Of a stretch of DNA of 64,000 nucleotides, positions 1 through 11,509 are shown piece by piece. This DNA comes from Falciphora oryzae (Eukaryota; Ascomycota; Sordariomycetes; Magnaporthales; Magnaporthaceae), in assembly GCA_000733355.1 (NCBI GenBank), contig JNVV01000014.1, forward strand, positions 753,905 through 817,904, in the 5' to 3' direction. A program made the position numbers and the translations under genes. Position 1 is the stretch's first letter; every line of letters begins with the position of its first letter. The notes beneath the pieces were generated by a model. It made no database searches, was not told the DNA's origin, and saw nothing but the letters and a program-made list of their open reading frames with translations.

Positions 1-2843
1 CTAGAGATTCTTTCTCCAAGCCGTCTTTGACCCCTTGTTACATCCAACCCCCTATTAAACCTCTTTCATCGTAGCAGACGCTAACAAACCAGTTTTGGTG
101 CGGGGCACCGGCTAAAATAGGTTAGACCTGTCGAGATAAAATGAAAAACCCCTGTCTCTTGGCGTCGGCCACGACCGTGGCCGCCACGGTCGTGGCAGCC
201 GATCACACCCTTGGTCCTGCTGACAGGCTTGTCCTTTCTTTGCCCGATGGAGGGAGGGGCAGACCCTTTCAGCCCTCCGTGGCTCCTCCTCGCCAGTGCT
301 GTGGCACCTGCCTTCCCTCCCGCCGTGGCTCCCGCCCCTCCTGCTACCAGCGCCCCTGGCCGTGATCGACATTGGGAAGAGAGCCCTATCAGGCAGTTTG
401 GCACAAGCATTGAGGCTGGCGACCACACGTGGCTGATACCGAAAAAAGAACAATTGGGGCGTGGTGTGTCGCATGGCAAACAAAGGTTAGGCGAAACGCA
501 GACCGAAGAAAAAGAAACTCCTCCGCACTGCACTACCAAAAGAGGAAGCATCGTGGGCACAAAGACTCGTGGGTGTGAGGGATGCGGGTGGGGGTATGCG
601 ACCACCCAAGATTCCTGATCGCCGGCGCTGCCTTGGACTTGGAGGGCAGAAGGCCGACACCCAGCGGGCATCAATCAATGGCTCTGGCTGGCCGAGCAAA
701 GGGGGCGAGTTCCTTTGATTGGAAAAAAAAAAAAAAAAATCGATCCCAGGTTGGGCCATTGGGAGGGCGCCCTCAATGGCATTTTTTTTTGAGCCCACCC
801 CACACAAAGGCCCCGCACCGTACGTCATTCCGCATTTGTTAGAAACCATGCGCAGGGTTTCAAGGGTCGAATTATCGACGACCAGGTCCCCTCTCGCTGT
901 TGACCTCTTGACTTGGGGCTTGGTATGCAGACCAAGACGTTGCTTTTTGCGGGGCTATGCTCCCCGAGTGGCTTCGCCCAGGAGCCCAGCTGCTGCCGAC
1001 GGTCGCGTCGGAGAGGCAGTCGAGGTTGCGCGCGTGAGAGGCCGCGCTGGGTGTGTCGCTTCCGGCAATCTTCCCGCAATCCTCCCCCAGCGGCCACCTT
1101 TGCTTCTTTTGTTTCGACCAGGCAACTCGGGGCGCGTCGGCATTCGTTTTGATGCCCATGTTCGACATCAACCACCCTCCTCAAGACTCTCAGCAGACGG
1201 GAAGAGCCGCGACTTGCAGAGGGGACAAGAGTAGCGTGGCTGGCGGCTGGCTTCTGTGTGGCAGCATGCCTCTCGGCATCGGCATCGGACGACGAGGCGA
1301 CAGCAAATCTATGTCGTACTGTACGGATATCCACTCCCAATCTCTGGCTTGCATGACGGGCCCCGTACACCTTCCTCTCAGAGCAGACTCACCCGGGCGC
1401 CTGGCACACAGTGGCAGATACTTTGCGGCCGTGGGTGCCGAGCAGCCGGCGCGTGTGCCCCGCGTGTTGTCGTCGGTCTGTCTTCGGCCAACGGCTGCAC
1501 CCTCCTTGTCGTGCTCCTCGGACAGACTCAGACTGGGGGTTTCTGTACAACGCTGGACCCCGGGATACCCTGTCGCCGGTCGCGAATGGGGACAAAAGGG
1601 GCCAAAGGTGAGGGTGATTGAAGGGACAGAGTTGGAGATTTTGGCTCTGGGCTTGTGGCTCTCTTTGGCCTGGCTTTGGTTTGCACCCACCGCCAGACGT
1701 CATCTTTGCCATGTAGACCAACAGAGACAGACAACAAGGCAGCACGCGACCAGACAGATCAGACGGCAGGCGAGACAATCGTCATCACACCCAAGCAACA
1801 ACGGCCGGCAATCGGGCGATTCGGGCCACCACATCGCACTGTCAGCCGCCCGAGTCGTGGCCCCAGTGCGGCGACCCACCCGGGTCAGATTGGGACGCGC
1901 CTGAGGTGAAGGACAAGGACGCCAAGGTTGGCTGCAGGGCCCATCCATGGCGCCTCCTCTGGTCTCCTCACTGGAGAAAGGTGCGCGCATGGATTGATGA
2001 TTCTTGTGCTGGCATGGCTGCCCCGGTCGCAGCACCCGTCCCTTTTCCCCGCTCCAGCCCCACCCGCACTGCAGTTCTTCGGCAGCGCTGCGGCGCAAGC
2101 AATCAACGCCAACGCTGGGCACCCACCTTGGACCTAATCGCCAGCCAATGGCAGCAGCCCTCCCCACACTCGGATGCCTGCGCCAGTCCCTGCAATTGAT
2201 CCTAGCGATTCCATCCTAGCACGGGTACGCTACGCTACATACACTACTGCCCGTTATCGACAGGAGAGACACAGACACAGACACCCCAGCCCGAGTCAAA
2301 AGGCGGGCTGGGCAAACCTGCCTTGCTGCGTAGAGCCACCCCTGCCGTCTCGTCTCCGCGCCGTCGGCGTCCTTGATTGCCCATCCCGGGTTGCCCCCTC
2401 GGGCAGACCAGTATAATACCACCCTTTGCCTTTCGACTTTTCGTCTTCTGCGTTGCCTCTTCCCTCCTTTCCATCACAAGAAACACGCTCCCTCTTTTCC
2501 CTCCTTGGAACCCATCCATATATCGCAGGCCGCTTGGCTGCATCCCTCCACACCATCTTCTTTTCCCGGGAGCCCGTCCCCGAGCAATCCCCGAACTCAC
2601 TTCATATGCTATTCAGAAACCAGCATCCTACCGACCGCCCCTCCCCGTTGTCTCAACGGAGCGCCTCGCTGTCCGGCTCCGAGTACGGAGGCAGTACGAC
2701 GTGGCTCAAGAGCAGTAGCAGTCGGCTGACGACCTGAAATAAGGCACGCATACGGCCAGCTCAGCTAGCTGCTCGACGACACCCAACACACTCCCTCTTT
2801 TACAACCACAACAACAACAACACCACCATCGACAACAACAACC
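1..2843. other. Gene-free left end and upstream region of the amino acid permease
   Basis: No reading frame here shows recognisable protein features. It holds a 17-A run (723-739), a 13-bp inverted repeat (168-196), and towards the right a pyrimidine-rich stretch (about 2420-2560) followed by a CAACA-rich leader just before the permease start codon, typical of fungal promoters and 5' leaders. Confidence 0.6.
168..196. repeat. Perfect 13-bp inverted repeat with 3-bp spacer
   Basis: The arms at 168-180 and 184-196 are exact reverse complements separated by ccg. A GC-rich hairpin could form in DNA or RNA. No function is evident, and no gene is recognised beside it. Confidence 0.7.
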
Positions 2844-4556
2844 ATGGCGGCCCACGGCATCGGCGGCAACGCCTCCTCCGACGGCAACGGCGTCGACGAG
2901 AAGCGCGCCGGCTCGCGGACCCCCTCGCTCTCGAGCGGCTCGGCCCGCCCCTCGGGCAGCTCGTCCAACAACCAGCCCCTGGTCGGCAACGTCGACTCGC
3001 TGCAGCGCCACCTGACCAACCGCCACCTGCAGATGATCGCCATCGGCGGCTCTATCGGCACCGCCCTCTTCGTGTCCATCGGCACCGGCCTGCAGCGCGG
3101 CGGCCCGGCCTCGCTCTTCCTCGCCTACATGATCTACTCGGTCATGCTGGGCATGGTCAACAACGGCATGGCCGAGATGTGCGTCTACATGCCCGTCACC
3201 GGCTCCTTCATCCGCATGGCCGGCAAGTGGGTCGACGAGGCCTTTGGCTTCATGGCCGGCTGGAACTTCTTCCTGTACGAGGCCTTCCTGATCCCCTTCG
3301 AGATCTCGGCCCTCAACCTGGTCCTCAAGTTCTGGCGCGACGACATCCCCGCCGTCGCCGTCTGCCTTGTCTGCATCCTCTTCTACGGCCTGCTCAACGC
3401 CATCGCCGTCCGCTACTTTGGCGAGGCCGAGTTCTGGCTGGCCTCGGGCAAGCTGGTCCTCATCAGCATCGTCTTCTCCTTCACGTTTGTCACCATGGTC
3501 GGCGGCAACCCCCGGGGCGACGCCTACGGCTTCCGCAACTGGATGGTCACCCCGGCCTTTGCCGAGTACCTCGGCACCGGCGACCTCGGCCGCTTCCAGG
3601 GCTTCCTGGCCGCCGTCTACTCTGCCGGTTTCACCGTCGTCGGCCCCGAGTACATCGCCATGATCGCCGGCGAGGCCATGCGCCCGCGCGTCTACCTCAA
3701 GCAGGCCTTCAAGACGGTCTACTGGCGCTTCGGCTTCTTCTTCATCGGCGGCGCCCTGGCCGTCGGCATCGTCCTGCGCCACGACAACGAGAAGCTCGCC
3801 AACGCCGGCCTCGGCACCGCCTCCGGCTCGCCCTACGTCATCGCCATGGAGGAGCTCGGCGTGCGCGTGCTGCCCCACATCGTCAACGCCCTGCTGTGCA
3901 CCTCCATCTTCAGCGCCGGCAACGCCTACACCTACTGCGCCATGCGCTCGCTCTACGGCCTCTCGCTCGACGGCCAGGCCCCCGCCATCTTCAAGCGCTG
4001 CATGAGCAACGGCATCCCCATCTACGCCTTCGCCTTCGTCATGCTGTTCCCCCTGCTCTCGCTGCTGCAGGTCTCCAACAACACGGCCGAGGTCGTCACC
4101 TGGCTGCAGTCGCTGACCCAGGCCGCCCAGATCCTCAACTACGTCATCATCTCGGTCACGTACGTCTTCTTCTACCGCGCCTGCAGGGCCCAGGGCCTCG
4201 ACCGCAAGTCGCTGCCCTACTACGGCTACTTCCAGCCCTACTGCGCCTACATCGGCATCGCCTGGATGACGTGCATCGTCCTGTCCTTCGGCTACACCAC
4301 CTTCCTACCCGGCCACTGGAAGGTCCTGACCTTCTTCTCATACTACACCATGGTCTTTGTCGCCATCATCACCTTCACCTTCTGGAAGTTGTTCAAGCGC
4401 ACCAGCTTCGTCAAGCCCGAGCTCGCTGACCTGGTCTGGGACAAGCCCACCATCGACGCCTACGAGGCCCAGTTCACCGAGCCGCCCACCCGCTTCCGCG
4501 ACGACATCCGCCGCCTGTTTGGCTGGAACAAGAAGAAGGAGGAGGGCTCTGCATAG
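2844..4556 (+). CDS. Amino acid permease (APC superfamily, YAT-type), plasma membrane
   Basis: Single-exon gene of 570 codons. The ATG has a strong context (ACCATGG) after a CAACA-rich leader. The product has a polar Ser/Gly-rich cytosolic N-terminus (about 1-50), then about 12 membrane segments. The first carries the family signature GGSIGTALFVSIGTG (about residues 67-81), the substrate-site motif of fungal amino acid/H+ symporters. The middle has the family motif FSAGNAYTYCAMRSLYGLS, and the C-terminus ends in a short charged tail (KKKEEGSA). Length and layout match fungal general or basic amino acid permeases; the substrate cannot be told from sequence. It probably imports amino acids by proton symport. 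There is no nearby partner gene. Poly(A)-like AATAAA-type signals follow around 4640-4655. Confidence 0.93.
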   Translation: MAAHGIGGNASSDGNGVDEKRAGSRTPSLSSGSARPSGSSSNNQPLVGNVDSLQRHLTNRHLQMIAIGGSIGTALFVSIGTGLQRGGPASLFLAYMIYSVMLGMVNNGMAEMCVYMPVTGSFIRMAGKWVDEAFGFMAGWNFFLYEAFLIPFEISALNLVLKFWRDDIPAVAVCLVCILFYGLLNAIAVRYFGEAEFWLASGKLVLISIVFSFTFVTMVGGNPRGDAYGFRNWMVTPAFAEYLGTGDLGRFQGFLAAVYSAGFTVVGPEYIAMIAGEAMRPRVYLKQAFKTVYWRFGFFFIGGALAVGIVLRHDNEKLANAGLGTASGSPYVIAMEELGVRVLPHIVNALLCTSIFSAGNAYTYCAMRSLYGLSLDGQAPAIFKRCMSNGIPIYAFAFVMLFPLLSLLQVSNNTAEVVTWLQSLTQAAQILNYVIISVTYVFFYRACRAQGLDRKSLPYYGYFQPYCAYIGIAWMTCIVLSFGYTTFLPGHWKVLTFFSYYTMVFVAIITFTFWKLFKRTSFVKPELADLVWDKPTIDAYEAQFTEPPTRFRDDIRRLFGWNKKKEEGSA

Positions 4557-5034
4557 ACGCACTGTCCAGGACCTTGCTGCTGTTGCAGAATCTTGGGTCG
4601 TCATGACCGTCGACGCTTTTGCCGTGGATGCGAAAAACAAAAAATAAAATAAAAGGCGCAACTGGGAGGCTAGCCTTCATCTGCTATTTGTTCTCTTATT
4701 CCCATATTTTTCCTATTTCCCTTTGTATTTACTTTACGTGACGTTTGGGCCCATTAAAGGGCGGAGGAGACTGATACCCAGTTGCCAGCCAAGCGCGGGA
4801 TTTTGATACCTGACAGGATACCATGGAGAACAGCCGGTTTGGCCTCGGAGTTTTGGGACGACGGCGCTACAGGCCGCATCTGTATGTTACCCATGCATTT
4901 GAATCATGACTTCTCTTTTTTGGCTACTTAGCTCGCCTGGCTGTGCATCCTCAACAAAACAGGTGCCGATGATCACCGCGGGATTTTCTTGCCTTGGTGC
5001 TTTGCCCCTCCCCTGGACGCCAATGCAAGTCGGA

Positions 5035-5057
5035 TGTGTGTGTGTGTGTGTGTGTGT
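5035..5057. repeat. (TG)11 microsatellite
   Basis: Eleven uninterrupted TG units plus a T. Simple-sequence repeat, probably length-polymorphic. Confidence 0.9.
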
Positions 5058-5495
5058 CTCGTCACGCTGCTGTGTAACAATTCGCGTCCGAAATCTGGCC
5101 GTCGATTGCCATGAGCACGCACGCCTCGAGTGCAGATCACGCCGAGCAGTTCATCCGTCGGAAGCTCCTCGGCGTCTGTTGGCTTGGACCCGCCGGGCAT
5201 GGCTAAACCTACCTACCTGTCTCGTGAGAAGTGAGGGATGCATATACACAACATACCCCAAGTCGCTCAGCTTGGCGTGACCTCGATTCTTCCGTCACCC
5301 GCTTGCCGCCAACCCACCCACTCCGTCAAGGAAGACTTCGAGATGCGCTAAAGCGTGGGGGTGGGAAGGAGGGGCGGCTCGGCGGGTCAGCACATCACAC
5401 AAACAGGGCAGACCGAGCGTGGGACCCTCGACACGTCACGTTACATCCCTAAGATCCCTCAAGTATGTAATTGCCTGCCGGGCGTCAAAAACGAC

Positions 5496-5516
5496 AAAAA
5501 AAAAAAAAAAAAAAAA
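5496..5516. repeat. A21 homopolymer
   Basis: Twenty-one consecutive A residues in intergenic DNA. It is not near a recognised element end, so it is read as a simple repeat rather than the tail of a retroelement. Confidence 0.85.
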
Positions 5517-7322
5517 TGGGGACCTCCATGCCGAGAGGGGCCTTCCTCCGATCCAACGGACGGAGACGGGCTCGGCGCGGAGCCCCCAGCTGACGCCGAA
5601 TCCATCTGAACGATGCGCAGGGCGCGCCGAGGTCTCGAGAACCCCACCAGGTGCCAGCCTCACTTCCAGGTGCGGGGAGACGCCGTCCCTCTCTGAAGGC
5701 CCCGGCCCGAAGAGGAGCCGGGATGCGATGTGGCCAGCGCTTACAGACCCTGACGGTCCGCGGGGGGCTCGGCGGTGCTTGGCTCTGGGCTGTGAGGGTC
5801 AAGCCAAGCGTTTCTGAGTGTGCTCGTCGCGGTCCGAGTTAGGCGTCGAGAAGCTAGCTAGGAGATGAGTGGCCCGCGACGGATAGCGGGCTTGAAGATG
5901 CAGGCGCAGTCGTTGTCGTCGGCTCGCAGAGGGGACTCACCTGGAATGCTAGCCCAGGCAGCAGCGGCCAGGACACAGTCTTGGCTCCGACCGGGACGGC
6001 GACAGACACAACCCAAGCCCGCGCCCCGCCAACAGCCCTCCGCTGGGAGCCACCAACAGGCGGCCAGTGATGCTGCCGGCGGCAGTCATGCATGCCCAGA
6101 AGAGCAGGGCGAGGGGACGACAAGTCCAGCGGGCCAAGGACTACGCCAAGCAAGCTCGACGGACGCGCTTCAACACAGCTTGACATCTGCGGCGGGCGGC
6201 CGTGTATACGATGCCTCACGAGCCAGATGCCCTGTCGTTAGTGTCAACGGGTAAATGGGGAGGGGTCGAGGAAGCGGCTCGACGGAGGTCCAGCGCCCAG
6301 AAGCCGGATAGGGTGACTCAGGCTACCTTCGGGGCGCCACCCAAGCCGACAGGGCCGGGGGGTATGGCACTACCAGTTCGGTGCTCGCCATCTAGTTGAT
6401 CGCCGTCGGCCATGCCCTAGGCCGCCGATGAGTTAGCGAGCCGACTAACCGCGCTAAACTAGTCGTGTCGCCAACAAGCCGCCCCCGCCCTGGGCCATCT
6501 TTGGCCATGCCTCGCGACATTTGCTTCCTGGGCGATACAGAAAGGAAACTGAGGTCCTCGCGTCCTCGGAAGACCTACGTAGCATCCCAAGACTGAGCAA
6601 CACTGCGGCGTGCACGCGCTACTCATCAGTAAAGCCATCGAGCCGCCAGTGAAACGAACCCGGAGTGGGGGGAGTTGAAAGGGTGTCAGAGCGATTGCTC
6701 GCCCTAGCTCGCCGGCCCGAAAGCGACGCCGGGCGGAAGAAAAACACGCCAGAGGACGGAGCGGATCTGCGCGGGTCCCGGGGCGATGCATATGCTGCGG
6801 CGCTGACGAGGAAATCGATGGACGCCGAAAGGACGAGCTGTAGAGGATCAACAGTAGTCGACTACCTAGCACAAAGAGCAAGGCGAGTGGGTTCCACCAG
6901 GGTTTACTGCCATGGTCTGGCGACTGCTGGTCGTAGTAGAAAGGTGTCCAGGATAAGAGAGGAAAGCGTCGACAAATGACACCAATGGGCGGTGGGTGAC
7001 CCATGGTTTTCAGGTGGCTGAGACTAAGGTAACACAGGGTTGCGGATGTGATGGCGGCAATAAAGATCAAATCGGCATGCGGTGCTTGTCAAGATGCACA
7101 TTGGACGCCACTTGAGAACTTGCCATCGAGGGACTAGGCTGGGCAGGAACGAAGAGAAAGGAAACAGAAAAGCGCAGATAAATATGCAAAACAAAGGGCT
7201 TTGACGCTCATGGTTATAGATCTGGTGTATCGGGAAGACGGGTGATACGATTATAAATAAAAAAAGATAACTATATATCCTGAATATCGCACCAGCGTTG
7301 AAACTACCCCGCCGCCACGTGC

Positions 7323-9362
7323 TCAGAAGCTGTACTCCTCGACATGCAGGTGGATTCCCTGGGCGCCCGTGCCTTTGTGCACTGCCCGCTCGTCCGAGAG
7401 AGCCGCGACGCAGTTGCGTACCGTGGCCACCAGCGACTTTCCGCCGCAGACCACAACCGACGTCTCCCCGCCCGCCGCTTCTACCGGCTCGCGGATGAAG
7501 CTGGCGATGTCAGGTCGCGAGGTCATGTGGTGCACGTGCGAGTCCGCGCTTCCACGTCGTTCAACGCCCTGGTTGCCTTGCTCCTTACGGCGGCGCGACG
7601 ACGACAACTTTGGTGCATTGCCGACGCCGGCGGCGTTCTCGATGTCGATAGCCTGGGACGACAGGTTCTTGTTCTTGTCCTCGCCGCCTGGTGCCTCCAT
7701 CTTTTCTGACATTTGTCTCTCCCGCTCTTCCTCCTGCTCACCCACAAGCAGATCACTTGGCCCGGCCACCGCCGCCGTTGCGGAAGCGTCACTATCGCTC
7801 CGCACGCGTGGTGAGCTGTCCAACGGGTCATCCGATGACGTAGCACGGTCCTGCGTCATGGCGATCATCACCTTAAGCTCTATGCCGACCCCGCGGGCTC
7901 GGTCGATGAACTCGTGCAGCAGCTGCACGTAATAGTCGATTTCGTCGCCGCGCTTGGCCGCAAGGAGCAGGTCGACCCTTTTTGTGCACAACGCTGCCCC
8001 CCGTCCCTCCTGTCGCCGCAACCGGTGCATGATGACGCTCTCCAGGATGGGCAGCGTGAAAGATGCGCCCGTCGACGCCGAGATCAGCACCAGCGTCTCG
8101 TACACGTCCCATCGTGGCGGCGCGCCGTACGGACCCGACACAAAGACGGTGACGGTGTCTTTCCTTCTCCCTTGCTCCTGCGCCTGCGCCGCGTGCGCGT
8201 GCAACCTGCGCGAGAACCCGGCATGCCGGCGCACCACCAGCTGGATGCTGTTGCAGATGCACGTCTCGGACAGCTGGTGGGCGCACGCGATGGTGTAGGG
8301 GTGCGCCTCGAACGGGCCGATGCGAGGAATCCACAGATACAGGTGCTGGCCGGCGCGCCACCGGAAGTGCACGTCCTTGATGGTTGCGACGGTTATGGAG
8401 TCGCCAACGGCCCTCAGCTGCGCCTGGTGGCCCACGCGCTGGCCGCCCTTGCAGCGCGACGGGCTCGGGCGGCGGATCTTGACGTTCTGCCCCACGAGCA
8501 GGGCCAGACGGCAGAAGCGGTCGAGACACAGCGACGCGGCAGCGAGCCAGAGGTACCAGCGGGCGGTCGCAGGGACGTGCAAGTACAGCAGCCAGAGGAA
8601 GACGGCGGCGGCGACGATGTGCTGGGCCACAAAGAGCTCGTACCAGGCGTGGCGCAGAGGGGCGAACGATGTCAGCAGGGCCCAGGCCAGAACAGCCCAG
8701 GCACCGAGGCCGTACTTGACCATGGGCATCATCTCGAGCTGGAACTCGACAAAGTCGGCCAGGTCCCACTGGTGGTAGAAGTGCCAGCTGTGGACAGCAC
8801 CCGTGACCAGCATGGTGCGGGCGACCCAGCGGTGCATCCAGTTGAGGCGCTCGTGGCTAGACCCGACCAGGAACGCCAGGACGTTGGCCTTGGACGCGAG
8901 CAGGTACAGCAGCGGCACCTGCATCATGGTGACCCAGGCGTTGCGGAAGCCGATGCGCTCCCAGAAGTAGACGTCCTTGATGATGGCGTCGGCTGCCATC
9001 ATGTAGACGATGACGGCCCAGTAGGCCAGCAGCACCAGCACGCGCCCGAGCGGCGGCGGTGTCAGCCATGAGAGGAAGCGCGTGGGCACGTACAGCTGCG
9101 GATAGCCGATCTCACGGCCGATGGCCGTGGCTGTGGCCCAGGCCTGGGATATCCGACCGGTCGGCCTCGTCGGGAACTCGCGGGTCCCTCTTACACATGT
9201 TCGCAGTCTCCTCCGACCGTCAACATAGTTTGCGATACGTATTAGAACCAGCAGCCCGACGAAGCCGACGACGATGTACCAAAAGGACTGGGCCAGGCCC
9301 ATGTTGACGGGCTTGAAGCCGCCTGTGGTGCCGCCCGTGCCATGGCTGTGGTCCATGTCCAT
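7323..9362 (-). CDS. Ferric/cupric reductase, transmembrane (FRE family)
   Basis: Intronless, 679 residues. An N-terminal membrane anchor (about 28-45) is followed by the ferric-reductase transmembrane domain with the haem-ligand His pairs (HRWVARTMLVTGAVHSWHF and AQHIVAAAVFLWLLYLH). The FAD-binding motif HPYTIA is at about 354-359 and the NADPH-binding GPYG at about 409. The C-terminal CGGKSLVATVRN and HLHVEEYSF motifs are standard for the family. Such enzymes pass electrons from cytosolic NADPH across the membrane to reduce Fe3+ or Cu2+ for uptake. A polar linker (about 515-610), rich in Ser, Glu and Lys, splits the NADPH-binding half. The N-terminus is His/Met-rich (MDMDHSHG). It lies divergent to an X325/Bim1-like copper protein about 2.1 kb away. 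Substrate metal is inferred from family only. Confidence 0.93.
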   Translation of the reverse strand: MDMDHSHGTGGTTGGFKPVNMGLAQSFWYIVVGFVGLLVLIRIANYVDGRRRLRTCVRGTREFPTRPTGRISQAWATATAIGREIGYPQLYVPTRFLSWLTPPPLGRVLVLLAYWAVIVYMMAADAIIKDVYFWERIGFRNAWVTMMQVPLLYLLASKANVLAFLVGSSHERLNWMHRWVARTMLVTGAVHSWHFYHQWDLADFVEFQLEMMPMVKYGLGAWAVLAWALLTSFAPLRHAWYELFVAQHIVAAAVFLWLLYLHVPATARWYLWLAAASLCLDRFCRLALLVGQNVKIRRPSPSRCKGGQRVGHQAQLRAVGDSITVATIKDVHFRWRAGQHLYLWIPRIGPFEAHPYTIACAHQLSETCICNSIQLVVRRHAGFSRRLHAHAAQAQEQGRRKDTVTVFVSGPYGAPPRWDVYETLVLISASTGASFTLPILESVIMHRLRRQEGRGAALCTKRVDLLLAAKRGDEIDYYVQLLHEFIDRARGVGIELKVMIAMTQDRATSSDDPLDSSPRVRSDSDASATAAVAGPSDLLVGEQEEERERQMSEKMEAPGGEDKNKNLSSQAIDIENAAGVGNAPKLSSSRRRKEQGNQGVERRGSADSHVHHMTSRPDIASFIREPVEAAGGETSVVVCGGKSLVATVRNCVAALSDERAVHKGTGAQGIHLHVEEYSF

Positions 9363-11509
9363 GCCCGTGTCTGTGTTTGTTGCGGGGGCGATTATGGCTC
9401 GGCCGGCCGCCTGCTCGTTGCTGCTGCTTCCCGTTCCCGGTCAGGGTGCTGTAGGAGAAGGGGATTTTATCAGCCTTGGCAAGTCGTCGTCGAGTTGCGT
9501 CTGGCCGAGGCAGAGGCTGCCATGGCGACCTCCAGGGGACTGAATTGGAAAAGAGCACAAGAAAAGAAAAGACAAAGGAAGACGATGGATCTGGCAGACG
9601 GGAAGACGGGGAGACGCCAGCAAGGAGCAACACGCGCGCAATAGAGTCGAGCCGACTCTAAACTCGTCAACGGTGTGTCGTCTGACCGCAGATGACACGC
9701 ATCCCAAAAGCCGAGGCTGTTCTTGGCTTGTATGGACGAAACGAGGAGGGAAGTGCTCGGTGTGCGAGGGGAAGGTCATCTCTTTGGGCCGTCACACCCT
9801 CGAGTGATATTGAGCAAGTAAAGAGTCTGGGGAGTTCTTGGGGGGTAACACCCGGTCGCAGAAGGGGACAAGGATGACGAGGGAGCAAGGAAACGGAGGC
9901 AGACCTGTAGTTGCGCGTGTCTCGGCGAAGACGGTGGAGCAGACTACCTCTCGGTCAGCATCGATGTCATGGCTCTGGCGGGAGTAAGTATCGGCTGTCG
10001 GACTGCTTGGTGTTCTGGCTGGCTGGCTGGCTGGACGACTAGAGGGGGCGTGACGGGCAAAGACGTGGGCGGCGAGGGCGGTTTGACGCTCTGCCACGAG
10101 GTGCAACGAGGAGCGTCAGATGCCAAGACCGGCGGGACGGAGAGGGAGGAGAATAGATGGAACACCCGACTGTGCGACGGTTGGACAGCAGCAGCAGAAA
10201 GAAAGGGTTGGTGTTGCCCGACGCCAGATTGCAATCAGAGATGGATGGATGTTGCCCCTCCAGCCATCATCATCCATCGCCGTTCCTGCCTCCCTCCCAT
10301 CCTTGACCCTTCGATTGCCCTGGAGCTTCCATCGAGACTGGAGAGCCAGGGGAAAAGACCGGCTCGGACCTTCCTCCCTTGGACGCCACAACTTGCTCAA
10401 AGTCTCTCAGTCGCGCTGCAAGGCAACGCCAGCGACCCCACCAACTTGCTCACCAGCTGCCTGAATCGAGCCTAGCGCCCCATGCACGGCCCAGGTGGGG
10501 TGGGGTCCAGCCTCGACCTCGTTCTGTAGCAGATGGGCAGCTCACCTCTCAAAAAATATCAGAGAAGACGAGGGTTGCCAAGGGACGTGCTGGCCACTCA
10601 CCGATCGAGGCCAGCCAATCTTCAGCACTCCATCAATCCAGTTGGCAGGTACCCTGATGCCTCCCCGAGCCTAGACCAGAGCAGACAGAAGTGAGTTTGC
10701 GCAAGTTTTCTTTGATGCGAACCCGCCCGGAGTAGGCCCACTGCCGTCGCCAGCCTCACCCCGGCAAAATGTCGAAACGGCCTCACCACTGGCGCATTCG
10801 TCAGACCGCCCGGGCCGCCCCAGCCTAGTTGGACGCCAAGTAAGCGAACACGCTCGAGCGGACAACCGCTGGGGCAGAAGACCCAACCGTCCCGACGGCT
10901 GCGCAGACAGACAGACGGCGTGGTGCCGCCACCAGGCACCACCATCAGGCACCGCCACCCATTGAGCACCAGCGCCAACCCGCCCGCGGCGCCACCTTGA
11001 CCTGCATCCATCCTAGCTCTCCCGAGCTGCTCCTGTCACGCACACAATCTCCAAGGGACCCCCGGCCCCCACCACCCGCTCGTGTGGTTAATATGCTAGT
11101 CATCTCGTCCTTTTCTTCGTGCGTCTCGCCCCTTGCCGTCTTCCTTGGTCCGACGGTGTAGATGGCGAGCAAGTTGCCGAGACGAAACAAACAAGTCGAC
11201 ATCTCCCACGCGGCAGCACCAGCAGCTTACCTTGTGTTCCTCAGCCACCGTCCCTTCTTCCCGTCTTGTTATACGTGAAACCCTGTCTTAGGCGGCCCGA
11301 AAGACCAGTGCGCACCTCCCCCATCCTTCTCATAAGACCGCCCTGTGCCCTGCCGCCAACCGCGTCAGCGGCTGATAATCTTTGTGATCCCTCCCAGCTC
11401 TTACTTGACTGCCTTCCTCGCAGCTTTCATATTATCCTTTGACCCCAAGCTCGAAAGCTCAGACCCATTCTACCCGTCCAGCTCCAAGGCTCCGAGCCCA
11501 CGAGAAGCG
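9363..11509. other. Gene-free divergent intergenic region
   Basis: This 2.1-kb stretch separates two divergently transcribed metal-related genes and must hold both promoters. No coding frame was recognised. The right end (11380-11509) is pyrimidine-rich leader-like sequence. Confidence 0.5.

Larger units (their letters stand above)
4557..7322. other. Gene-free region between permease and ferric reductase
   Basis: No protein-like frame was recognised on either strand, although several short open frames occur by chance in this GC-rich DNA. It contains a TG dinucleotide repeat (5035-5057) and a 21-A run (5496-5516). The right end is the 3' flank of the ferric reductase. Confidence 0.55.

Noticed and set aside
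2706..3878. Long minus-strand open frame opposite the amino acid permease (390 codons), with another in-strand frame at 3179-4429
   Set aside because: Both lie inside a clear permease gene and read as low-complexity Arg/Gly/Ala/Asp-rich sequence, the expected shadow of GC-rich third positions.
6459..7070. 203-codon minus-strand frame downstream of the ferric reductase
   Set aside because: Mixed composition with no recognisable motif; not distinguishable from chance open sequence.
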